Source: CAVXEH01 sp963805305
GTDB taxonomy: Bacteria; Chloroflexota; Limnocylindria; QHBO01
NCBI GenBank assembly: GCA_963805305.1
Contig: CAWDTM010000008.1
Coordinates: 372,001 to 436,000, forward strand
Direction: 5' to 3'
DNA length: 64,000 nt
This document shows, one piece after another, positions 43,154 through 50,125 of this stretch. The notes under the pieces are model-generated. The model was not told where the DNA came from, did no database searches, and was given only the letters and a program-made list of their open reading frames with translations. The first letter of the stretch is position 1, and every line of letters begins with the position of its first letter. Both the position numbers and the translations under genes were made by a program.

Positions 43154-43678
43154 TCAGGATCCTGCCCATGTGGCCGTCCCGTCATCCTTGAGCAGCGCCA
43201 ATATCGCGTCGATCTGGCCGACGGCCTGCTGGAGGCCCTGCTCCATCCCCATGGCCAGGAGCTGCTCCATGGCCTCGACGCTGGGGAAGCGGCTCTCGAT
43301 GGACATCCGGGTCTGCCCGGCGTCGATGGCTTCGATGGTGACCTCGGCCGACGTGCCCGGAAACTCGTCGTTCGGGGTGCCGTCCGGGTTGGCGAACCCG
43401 TCGCGGAACGCGATGCGGCGTGGGGGATCGACCACGTCGACCTCCCAGTAACCGTGAGGCTGGTCCCCCTCAGGCCCGGTCATGTGGTACTCCACTCGAC
43501 CGCCCGGCCGCAGGTCGTGCGAGGTCACGGTGGCGGGGTACGTCGGCGGTCCCCACCAGCGCTCGAGCTGGCGAGGATCGGCCCACAGCTGCCAGACGCG
43601 CTCGGGCGTCGCGGCGAACTCGGCGGTCACGGTCATGGATAGGGCCTTCGGGTCCTTGGTGACGGCGGTGACGGTCAT
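43154..43678 (-). CDS. SRPBCC/AHSA1-domain protein
   Basis: 174 residues. FAATPERVWQLWADPRQLERWWGP is the family start, followed by the GGRVEYHMTGPEGD beta strands and the long C-terminal helix (AMEQLLAMGMEQGLQQAV). Hydrophobic-ligand-binding fold. Its ATG overlaps the ArsR stop (ATGA). ArsR-SRPBCC pairs are common and autoregulated; the ligand is unknown. Confidence 0.88.
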   Translation of the reverse strand: MTVTAVTKDPKALSMTVTAEFAATPERVWQLWADPRQLERWWGPPTYPATVTSHDLRPGGRVEYHMTGPEGDQPHGYWEVDVVDPPRRIAFRDGFANPDGTPNDEFPGTSAEVTIEAIDAGQTRMSIESRFPSVEAMEQLLAMGMEQGLQQAVGQIDAILALLKDDGTATWAGS

Positions 43679-44010
43679 GGCTCGGTCTCCTGCGTGTCGC
43701 TGATGAGCGCGGCCATGCGGTCGATCCGCTCACGCCACAGCTCCTCGTACTGGTCGAGCAGGCGCCGTGCCGTACGGAGCCCCTCGACATGGGTGCGGAC
43801 GACCTTGCGACGGCCAATCCGATGCTTGGTGACGAGCCCGGCGCGCTCCAGGATCGCGACGTGCTTCTGCACGGCGGCAAAGCTGATGGGGTAGTGGGCG
43901 GCCAGCTCTGCGACGCCCTCCCGGCCATCGATTGCGCGCCGCACGATATCCCGGCGGGTTGCGTCCGCCAGGGCTCCGAAGACGCGGTCGCGGTCGAGCG
44001 GGATCACCAT
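43675..44010 (-). CDS. ArsR-family transcriptional regulator
   Basis: 111 residues. Winged helix: DRVFGALADATRRDIVRRA, then ELAAHYPISFAAVQKHVAILERAGL, then a wing with RIGRRKVVRTH. There is no Cys metal-site motif in the recognition helix, so it is not a classic arsenic sensor. ATG at 44010 is preferred over an upstream TTG. A perfect palindrome lies 3 nt before it. Confidence 0.9.
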   Translation of the reverse strand: MVIPLDRDRVFGALADATRRDIVRRAIDGREGVAELAAHYPISFAAVQKHVAILERAGLVTKHRIGRRKVVRTHVEGLRTARRLLDQYEELWRERIDRMAALISDTQETEP

Positions 44011-44013
44011 GTA

Positions 44014-44033
44014 ATACAACCATACGGTTGTAT
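44014..44033. promoter_or_regulatory. Palindromic operator of the ArsR-SRPBCC unit
   Basis: ATACAACC, ATAC, GGTTGTAT: perfect 8-bp arms with a 4-nt centre, directly before the arsR start codon. It would overlap the transcription start, consistent with autorepression. Similar ACAACC-N4-GGTTGT sites are, from memory, typical of this regulator class. Confidence 0.75.
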
Positions 44034-44102
44034 GTGGCGCCTGTCAAGGCGGCGCTTCGTTCGCGGTTGCGGACTCGCGGCGCATGGGTCCGGCGTCCGC
44101 TC

Positions 44103-44108
44103 TACCAT
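44103..44108 (+). promoter_or_regulatory. Leaderless -10 before the dnaE-like remnant
   Basis: TACCAT, 6 nt before the GTG at 44115. The intact dnaE has the same hexamer in the same place. Confidence 0.45.
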
Positions 44109-44114
44109 CGGCCC

Positions 44115-44198
44115 GTGACCCAGCGATCCGAGATTGCCCGCCCGGACTCCTTCGTCCACCTCCACCTGTCAATAGCTCCGAGTTCGCGCACGAGCTGA
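44115..44198 (+). pseudogene. 5' remnant of a dnaE-like (PHP-domain) gene
   Basis: GTGACC start, then PDSFVHLHL, which matches the first strand of the DnaE PHP domain (intact dnaE reads PDGQFVHLHVHSEFS). After HLHL the similarity ends; a TCCGAGTTC (SEF) follows a few bases on in another frame. The remnant has promoter, start and about 19 codons, then no further DnaE sequence. The rest of the gap to 44286 holds no gene I can see. Confidence 0.45.
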
Positions 44199-44286
44199 AT
44201 GGCGAAGCAGGCACCTAATCAGCGGCACCCGAGGTGGCGCCGTCGCCCAGGGGTCGGACTGCTTCGCGGCGGATTGCCGGGCGCCC

Positions 44287-44931
44287 TCAGCGATGGAGCA
44301 GCGTCAGGACCGCCAGGACGCGCCGGTTCAGGTCCGGCGACGGCTCTAGGTCGAGCTTTTGGAACACGACCGCGGAGGCGGCTTCCACCGTGCGCTCGCT
44401 GATCCCGAGCTCACGCGCGATGCCCGCATTCGAGCGGCCCTCGGCCATCAGGGCAAGGATCTCGCGCTCGCGGCTCGTGAGTCGCGCGAGCGGCGAGTCG
44501 GGTCGCCGCCCGCGCATGAGCTGGGCCACGATGGTCGGGTCGATGACGCACTCGCCCTCGGTCACCCGGCGCAGGGCGTCCACGAGCACCGCGATGTTCG
44601 CGACGCGTTCCTTGAGCAGGTACCCGAGCCCGCCGGGCTGGTCTGCGAGCAGGCGCTGCGCGTAGCGCGGCTCCACGTACTGGCTGAGCAGCACGACGGC
44701 GGTTGACGGGTGCTCGACGCAGATACGCCGCGCGGCCACCAGCCCCTCGTCGCTGTGGGTTGGCGGCATCCGGATGTCGACGATCGCGACGTCGGGCTGC
44801 TGGCGGGCAACCAGGGTCAGCAGTCCGTCCGCGTCGCCGGCCTCACCGACGACCTGGACGCCCGCGTCCTCGAGCAAGCGGGCCAGTCCGGACCGGACCA
44901 GCATGACGTCGTCGGCAATGACTACGCGCAT
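44287..44931 (-). CDS. NarL/FixJ-type response regulator
   Basis: 214 residues. The receiver domain has the acidic pair (VVIADDVML), phospho-acceptor Asp in VAIVDIRMPP and Lys in YLLKERV. The C-terminal LuxR-type HTH reads LTSREREILALMAEGRSNAGIA. Its start overlaps the kinase gene upstream by 10 nt. It is the only response regulator in the cassette and could serve both kinases. Confidence 0.94.
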   Translation of the reverse strand: MRVVIADDVMLVRSGLARLLEDAGVQVVGEAGDADGLLTLVARQQPDVAIVDIRMPPTHSDEGLVAARRICVEHPSTAVVLLSQYVEPRYAQRLLADQPGGLGYLLKERVANIAVLVDALRRVTEGECVIDPTIVAQLMRGRRPDSPLARLTSREREILALMAEGRSNAGIARELGISERTVEAASAVVFQKLDLEPSPDLNRRVLAVLTLLHR

Positions 44932-46640
44932 GGCATCTCCGCGGAGAGGACGACGCCGTTGTTGAAAGGCTCGACGAGAAGGCGACCACCGACGGCGCCG
45001 ATGCGGTCGGCGAGGTCGACAAGGTCGTCCTGCGCCGGTCCCGCCGTCCCGGCCAACCGCACCCGCAGCTCCAGACTGCCGTCCCGGACCATCGCCGCGA
45101 TGTCGGCGGAGGACGGGTCCGCGTCGGGCCGGACGCTCGCCAGCGCAGTCGCGACAACCGCGTACGCGGCCACCGCGACGTCGCGCTCTAGGTCGAGCTC
45201 CGGAACGTCGAGCGTCGTCGGCACATCGGACATCCGAGCAAGGACCTCCAGAGCAGCCGCGAGACCCTCGGTCGAGATGGTGGCCGGGAAGATGCCGTGG
45301 CCCAAGTGGCGGAGACTGGCCAGCGCCTCCTGCAGGGATGCCTCGGCGTGGGACAGCGCCTCGCCACCGTCGACGAGCCGGCTACGGGCGAGGCTGAGCT
45401 GGAACGAGGCGCTCACCAAACGCTGCTGGGCACCGTCGTGGAGATCGCGCTCGATCCGCTGGCGCTCCGCGTCGCTAGCGTCCACGATCCGCCGTTGCGA
45501 CGCGCGCACCTCGCCAAGTCGAGCGCGACTGATCGCCGCCAGGCGCGCGTTCTGGAGGGCCAGCATCGTGGCGGGGGTGAGCGTCGCCAGTACGGCGCTG
45601 GCATCGGCACCCTGGGCGACCTCGAGGCGAAGCGCCGGGCCTGCGGGGTCCGAGATTACGACGGCGCGCGCAGGGACGTCGGCGGATCTGAGCTCGGTCC
45701 CGGACGAGTCTACCCAGCGGTCTTCGTCCGGGACGGCGAAGGCGACACCGGGGATCGGGCTGTCTCCATCACCCGCGGCAGGGCCGGTGCTCGACAGGCG
45801 TTCCACCAGCTCCTGGACCTCGAGGCGCACTCGGCGGGTCGAGGCCATCGCGACGAGAGGGGCCATCCCGACCAGGAGCCCTGCGACCACGTCGGGCAGC
45901 ACCGCGGCGACGACCGAAGGCGGGTCAGTCCAGGCGACGAGGTGGGCGATCCAGGGCACAGTCAGCACGATTACTGCCAGGGGTGCCGCCCAGCCGACGA
46001 CGCCGAACGCGCCGCGGCCAGCCCGGACTAGGGCGATCACGGCCAGGACTGCCGAGCCGACGGTCAGGGCGGTCGCGAGCGCGTAGGCCGCCCGGCTCGA
46101 GAGGAGCGCCGCCGCGAACGGCTGGAAATCTGCGCAGGTGCGCGCGCAACCCGGGTCGGTGAATGGATCGTAGCCAACGGCATGCACGACAGTCGCCCCC
46201 ACCGCAAGCCCGTAGATGGCAACCAGTGGAATTGGCGATCTGCCGGCGTCCGACCATCGCAACCCAACCTGCCCGACACCAGCGATGGCGATGGGGGCGA
46301 TCGCCAGCACGAGCGCCTGGGTAGCCCCGGGAAGCGTGGTCCAGCCTGCCCAGGCCGGCACGAACAGGCCGACCGTGGCCACCGCGAGCCCTACCGCCAC
46401 CTGCGGCCGATCGGCCGTCGCGATCCATGCGGCGGCGGCCATCGCGAGGCCGGCGAGGAGGCCGAGGATAACCAGCCACGACGGAAGACTCCGCTCGAAT
46501 GCGGACACCTGGTAGTCGGGCAGCGAGCCCGCCACGGTGAAGAGGACGACGGCCGTCGACGTCGCTGCCGCCGCCGGCCCGACCGCGCCCCTGACGCGCG
46601 CCACGAACGGACGGGCCGACGGAAGCGGACGGCTTGCCAT
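44922..46640 (-). CDS. NarX-type membrane histidine kinase with H-box but no ATP-binding boxes
   Basis: 572 residues. The first half has about eight membrane helices; a GAF-like linker follows; then the HisKA_3 H-box (DAERQRIERDLHDGAQQRLV, His401). The ATPase domain is degenerate. Where the N-box should read ALxNxxKHA, residues 495-505 read VVATALASVRP, with no Asn; the DxGxG box is replaced by LAGTAGPAQ; and the GSGLxGL lid is missing. Fold remnants remain (DLADRIGAVGGRL). It should accept phosphate but not bind ATP normally. ATG at 46640 is supported by a -10 (CACAAT). Confidence 0.9.
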   Translation of the reverse strand: MASRPLPSARPFVARVRGAVGPAAAATSTAVVLFTVAGSLPDYQVSAFERSLPSWLVILGLLAGLAMAAAAWIATADRPQVAVGLAVATVGLFVPAWAGWTTLPGATQALVLAIAPIAIAGVGQVGLRWSDAGRSPIPLVAIYGLAVGATVVHAVGYDPFTDPGCARTCADFQPFAAALLSSRAAYALATALTVGSAVLAVIALVRAGRGAFGVVGWAAPLAVIVLTVPWIAHLVAWTDPPSVVAAVLPDVVAGLLVGMAPLVAMASTRRVRLEVQELVERLSSTGPAAGDGDSPIPGVAFAVPDEDRWVDSSGTELRSADVPARAVVISDPAGPALRLEVAQGADASAVLATLTPATMLALQNARLAAISRARLGEVRASQRRIVDASDAERQRIERDLHDGAQQRLVSASFQLSLARSRLVDGGEALSHAEASLQEALASLRHLGHGIFPATISTEGLAAALEVLARMSDVPTTLDVPELDLERDVAVAAYAVVATALASVRPDADPSSADIAAMVRDGSLELRVRLAGTAGPAQDDLVDLADRIGAVGGRLLVEPFNNGVVLSAEMPCA

Positions 46641-46647
46641 GCGTGGC

Positions 46648-46653
46648 ATTGTG
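46648..46653 (-). promoter_or_regulatory. -10 candidate for the H-box kinase
   Basis: CACAAT on the minus strand, 7 nt before the ATG at 46640. Confidence 0.35.
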
Positions 46654-46680
46654 CATCGGGGACACGGGCTCAATACCCGT

Positions 46681-46707
46681 GTTGCCCGCATCGGCAACCG
46701 AGGCAAC
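46681..46707. promoter_or_regulatory. GTTGCC/GGCAAC repeat cluster in the kinase-DctP gap
   Basis: GTTGCC (46681-46686) and GGCAAC (46693-46698) form an inverted repeat; a further GGCAAC lies at 46702-46707. The same GGCAACC core occurs in the promoter of the second kinase. It may be the response-regulator site. Confidence 0.45.
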
Positions 46708-46773
46708 CCGCTGGGAAGGGACCGCATCCACGGGTAGAACGGGCATGTTCAGCCACGCATTCGAGGTCAAGAC

Positions 46774-48336
46774 ATGAGCGGTCGATCGGTGGGAAACGTC
46801 TTCAGCCTCGCGCTGGTCGCAGCGCTGGTGGGCGGATGCGGGGCAGCGCAGGCGCTTCCGCCGCAGGACAAGGCGGGCGCCGAGACGCTCGTCCTCAAAC
46901 TGGCGACCGCCGACGTCGTCAACAACAACGGCCAGTCGTTCGGACCGCAGGCGTTCGTCGACAACCTGGAGTCCGTGTCGGGCGGCCGGATCAAGGTGGA
47001 CGTGACCGGTCACTACGACAACGGGGCCACCGATAGCGAGGTCAAGCTCATCGAGGCGATCGCGTCCGGCGACGTCGACGGCGGCTGGCCATCCACGCGC
47101 GCCTTCGCGAACGCCGGGATCCACGGCCTGGAGGCGGTCGAGGCCCCGCTGACAATCACCAGCTACGCCGCCAACAAGGCACTCGTGTCCGGGCCTGTTG
47201 CGCAGGAGCTCCTGGCGCAGCTCAAGGGAACCGGGATCGCGGGCCTCGGCCTGGCGGTCGGCCCGCTGCGCCGGCCGTTCGCGGCACAGGCGCCGTTGCT
47301 GGGCTCCGATGACTGGCAGGGCGTGAGCTTCCGGTCGTTCAACTCACCGGTCCAGAGCGATGCCATCGAGGCCCTCGGGGCCACGCCATTCACCGCAGGT
47401 GAGAACTGGGTGGACGCCGTCTCGGCCGGCACGCTGCGCGGCATCGAGTTCGACATTGCCCAGTACTTGGCGAACGGAGAATCGAGCTTGACTCCGTACG
47501 TGACGGCCAACGTGGTCCTGTGGCCCAAGGTCTTCTTGCTCGCCCTCAGCCAGAAACGCTACGACGCCTTGACTGACCAGCAGCGCACCTGGGTCCAGCA
47601 GGCGGCGGCAGCTGCGACGCAGGCGTCGGTCGACGCGACTTATGACGAGTCGAGCGTGGCCCAGTCGCTGTGTGGACTGGGCGTCCGGTTCATCGACGCG
47701 AGCCCTGCGCAGCTGACGTCGCTGCGAAACGCTGTCGAGCCCGTCATCGACAAGCTCGCGGCGGACCCGGTCAGCGGCCCGATCCTGGCCGGAATCCAGG
47801 CCGTCGCCGCCCAGTACCCGCAGGTCGAGGAGCCGGATGTGCCGGCGTCCTGTCGCGACATCGCCTCGAACGTTCCGTCCCCGAGCATCCCGGCGACAGA
47901 GTCGTCGTTGCCAAATGGCACCTACCGCATGCAGGTGACGCAGGCCGACGCGAAGCGGCTGGGCGTGCCGATGGAATACGGACCGACGGGCACGTGGACC
48001 CTGACGGTCGAGGCGGGTACCTTCGCGCTGAGCTGCAAGTTCATCGACCAGCCCGACATCGACTGCGGTCACAGCCACGCTGATGGCGCAACGGTCGAGG
48101 CCGGCCGGCTGCTCGGAACGGGCGACACCGCCTTTTTCGTCGGTGATGTCGACATGCTCCAGAAGGAGAACGGGTGCCTGCTGCCGGTGTCGCAGACGCA
48201 GGACGGCCATTGCTTTGTGATCCCCCCGTACTGGTTGGACTGGTCGCTCACCGGCGATCAGTTGATGTTCAGCAACCAGGGCGGCGACCCGGACGGGCTG
48301 GAGTACGAGATCGCCCCCTGGACGAGGATCAACTAG
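46774..48336 (+). CDS. Orphan DctP-like (TRAP) solute-binding lipoprotein with extra C-terminal domain
   Basis: 520 residues. The lipoprotein signal ends in ALVGGCGA. Residues about 40-340 follow the DctP fold (LKLATADVVNNNGQSFGPQA, VKLIEAIASGDVDGGWPST, AGENWVDAVSAGTLRGIEFD). From about residue 375 a separate beta-rich domain follows, with four Cys and GTWTLTVEAGTFALSC. No TRAP permease (DctQ/DctM) is near, so it is more likely a sensor subunit. The 3' end overlaps the second kinase gene by 8 nt, convergently. GAGG stands 7 nt before the ATG. Confidence 0.85.
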   Translation: MSGRSVGNVFSLALVAALVGGCGAAQALPPQDKAGAETLVLKLATADVVNNNGQSFGPQAFVDNLESVSGGRIKVDVTGHYDNGATDSEVKLIEAIASGDVDGGWPSTRAFANAGIHGLEAVEAPLTITSYAANKALVSGPVAQELLAQLKGTGIAGLGLAVGPLRRPFAAQAPLLGSDDWQGVSFRSFNSPVQSDAIEALGATPFTAGENWVDAVSAGTLRGIEFDIAQYLANGESSLTPYVTANVVLWPKVFLLALSQKRYDALTDQQRTWVQQAAAAATQASVDATYDESSVAQSLCGLGVRFIDASPAQLTSLRNAVEPVIDKLAADPVSGPILAGIQAVAAQYPQVEEPDVPASCRDIASNVPSPSIPATESSLPNGTYRMQVTQADAKRLGVPMEYGPTGTWTLTVEAGTFALSCKFIDQPDIDCGHSHADGATVEAGRLLGTGDTAFFVGDVDMLQKENGCLLPVSQTQDGHCFVIPPYWLDWSLTGDQLMFSNQGGDPDGLEYEIAPWTRIN

Positions 48337-49921
48337 GCGGGATCCGCGCACGAAGCGTGGTGCCGGCTCCGGGTGGACTCTCCGTGCGGAGCCGGCCTCC
48401 GAAGTCAGCGAGGCGATCGGCCAGCCCGCGCAGTCCGGAGCCGGACACCTGGGCGCCGCCGATCCCATCATCGACGATGGTGATCACCAAGTCGCCATGA
48501 TCGCGTCGGAGGTCGATCGAGATGCGGGTCGCGCCCGCGTGCTTGATCGCGTTCGCGAGAGCCTCCGAGCAGACGTAGAACAGGGCGGTCTCACGCTGCG
48601 GGTCGGCGATCGCGTCGGCCGCCGTGGTCACCGACACGGGGATCGGGCACCGTTCCGCAAGCTGCGCGATGGCCCCGGCCAGGCGGCCGTCGCCCAACGT
48701 GGCGGGCGGGACGCCGGCGGTCAGTGCCAGGATCTCGGCTGCCGAGGCGTGGAGCTCGCGGCCGGCAATCTCGAGCGCCTCCCGGGCATCGTCGCCGCCG
48801 TGAGCCAGATCGATGCGGCGAACCTCGCTGGCAGCCGCCTCGATCGGGCGCACGACCTCGTCAAGCAGACGCGCCGCCGTCACGGCCCGCTGGCGGTCAG
48901 TTGCGGCGATGAGCCGTCCCCGGGCGGCCCCGAGCTCGGCCAGCTGGGCGCGCTGCGCGGCGTGGAAGCGTTCGTTGCGGGCGGTGAGGCGGATGGCCTC
49001 GACCACGGCAGCGGCGATCACCGGGTCATCCATTGCGGCCGTCTCGCTGTAAGAGAGCGCGGCCAGGCGCTCGCCACCGTCATCGACGGCAACCAGCGGC
49101 GTGCCGCCGTCCAGCTCGACGACTGACCCGTCCGGCCGGACGTACCCGCGGACGCCCGCATCCCAACGGTGGATCTGCAGGTAAGGATTACCAAGCGTGT
49201 CTGCTAGCAGGATGCCGAGGCCGTCGAGGCCGACGACGCGCTGGTCGCCCAGCAGCCGGTCGGCGAGCATGGCCCGCTCCCGGATGACCGCCCAGCTCGC
49301 AACCGGGAAGCCGATGGCGATGGCGAGCAGCACCAGCTCGTTCGCGAGTTGCCAGAACTGAGGGTCGAATGAGTGCGGCAGGCTCGTCTCGACCAGCCAC
49401 GATCCACCGAGCTCCAGGACGATTGCCGCCGAGGCTGCGAACGGAAACGAGGCCGCGACCAGCTCCCACCGTCTACCCGCCCAGGCGGAGGCCGCAACGG
49501 TCGCGAACAGCCCGGCCCAGACCGTCTTGACGGGAACGACCACCAGGGACACGAGCGGGAGTGTGACGAGGATCCAGTCTCGGGCGCTCCTCGGGCGGCC
49601 GCTCGGGAACGTAGCGAGGGCGATCACCAGCACGCCGAGGTAGGCCAGGTAGGCAGCGGGCACGATGGACCCGATCAGCCACACGAGCCCGACCGCGGCG
49701 AACAGGGCCGGACACCGCCAGGGCCCGGGGGCGAGGGCGGCCCCCGTGACGAAGGCCAGCCCCACCGCGAGGTCCGCGACGGTCGCGACGGGTCCGATAC
49801 CGCCCGGGGCGAGGTCAGCGCGCGCCGCCAGGAACGCCAGCGCGACCGTCACGAGCGCGGCCGCCCCCCATCCCCCCGGCCGAAGCCAGGGCCGGTGCAC
49901 GTCGCCCGGTGAACTCGCCAT
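48329..49921 (-). CDS. NarX-type membrane histidine kinase with ATPase domain but no phospho-acceptor His
   Basis: 530 residues with about seven membrane helices, then a coiled-coil and degenerate HisKA_3. Where the family has ERDLHDGA, this has TAARLLDEV, so Leu353 replaces the histidine. The ATPase domain is complete: N-box SEALANAIKHAGA (Asn457), IVDDGIGGA (G1) and GSGLRGLADRL (G2), ending in the usual PPGAGTTLRARIP. It should bind ATP but cannot autophosphorylate on the normal residue. The start is fixed by a TTGACA promoter. Confidence 0.9.
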   Translation of the reverse strand: MASSPGDVHRPWLRPGGWGAAALVTVALAFLAARADLAPGGIGPVATVADLAVGLAFVTGAALAPGPWRCPALFAAVGLVWLIGSIVPAAYLAYLGVLVIALATFPSGRPRSARDWILVTLPLVSLVVVPVKTVWAGLFATVAASAWAGRRWELVAASFPFAASAAIVLELGGSWLVETSLPHSFDPQFWQLANELVLLAIAIGFPVASWAVIRERAMLADRLLGDQRVVGLDGLGILLADTLGNPYLQIHRWDAGVRGYVRPDGSVVELDGGTPLVAVDDGGERLAALSYSETAAMDDPVIAAAVVEAIRLTARNERFHAAQRAQLAELGAARGRLIAATDRQRAVTAARLLDEVVRPIEAAASEVRRIDLAHGGDDAREALEIAGRELHASAAEILALTAGVPPATLGDGRLAGAIAQLAERCPIPVSVTTAADAIADPQRETALFYVCSEALANAIKHAGATRISIDLRRDHGDLVITIVDDGIGGAQVSGSGLRGLADRLADFGGRLRTESPPGAGTTLRARIPPS

Positions 49922-49928
49922 CCGGATG

Positions 49929-49957
49929 TCGATAGTCGACAGGCGGTTGCCTGTCAA
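49929..49957 (-). promoter_or_regulatory. Leaderless promoter of the ATPase kinase
   Basis: On the minus strand: -35 TTGACA (49952-49957), a 17-nt spacer, -10 TATCGA (49929-49934), then 7 nt to the ATG. This is the clearest full promoter among the leaderless genes. Confidence 0.75.
49938..49955. promoter_or_regulatory. Palindrome over the -35 of the ATPase kinase promoter
   Basis: GACAGGC, GGTT, GCCTGTC. It overlaps the -35 and carries the GGCAACC core on the minus strand, as in the gap at 46.7 kb. It is placed like a repressor or regulator site. Confidence 0.5.
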
Positions 49958-50125
49958 GGTCGGTCATCCACCCAGCGAACCGTCGCCCACGGCGGACCGG
50001 GGCGACACCGTGCTACCCCGGTCTGCGCCCGAGCCAGCGCCGTTGGCGAACGCGGTCGCGCTGCCTACGGTGAAGCACAAGACCCGGACATTGGCTGTAC
50101 CGGGCAGAGTGGTTGAGGTGCTCAG

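Noticed and set aside
46745..46777. Ten-codon upstream frame (MFSHAFEVKT) overlapping the DctP start as ATGA
   Set aside because: A TAGAAC lies only 4 nt before it, so transcription may start inside it; no pattern of a regulatory leader peptide is seen.
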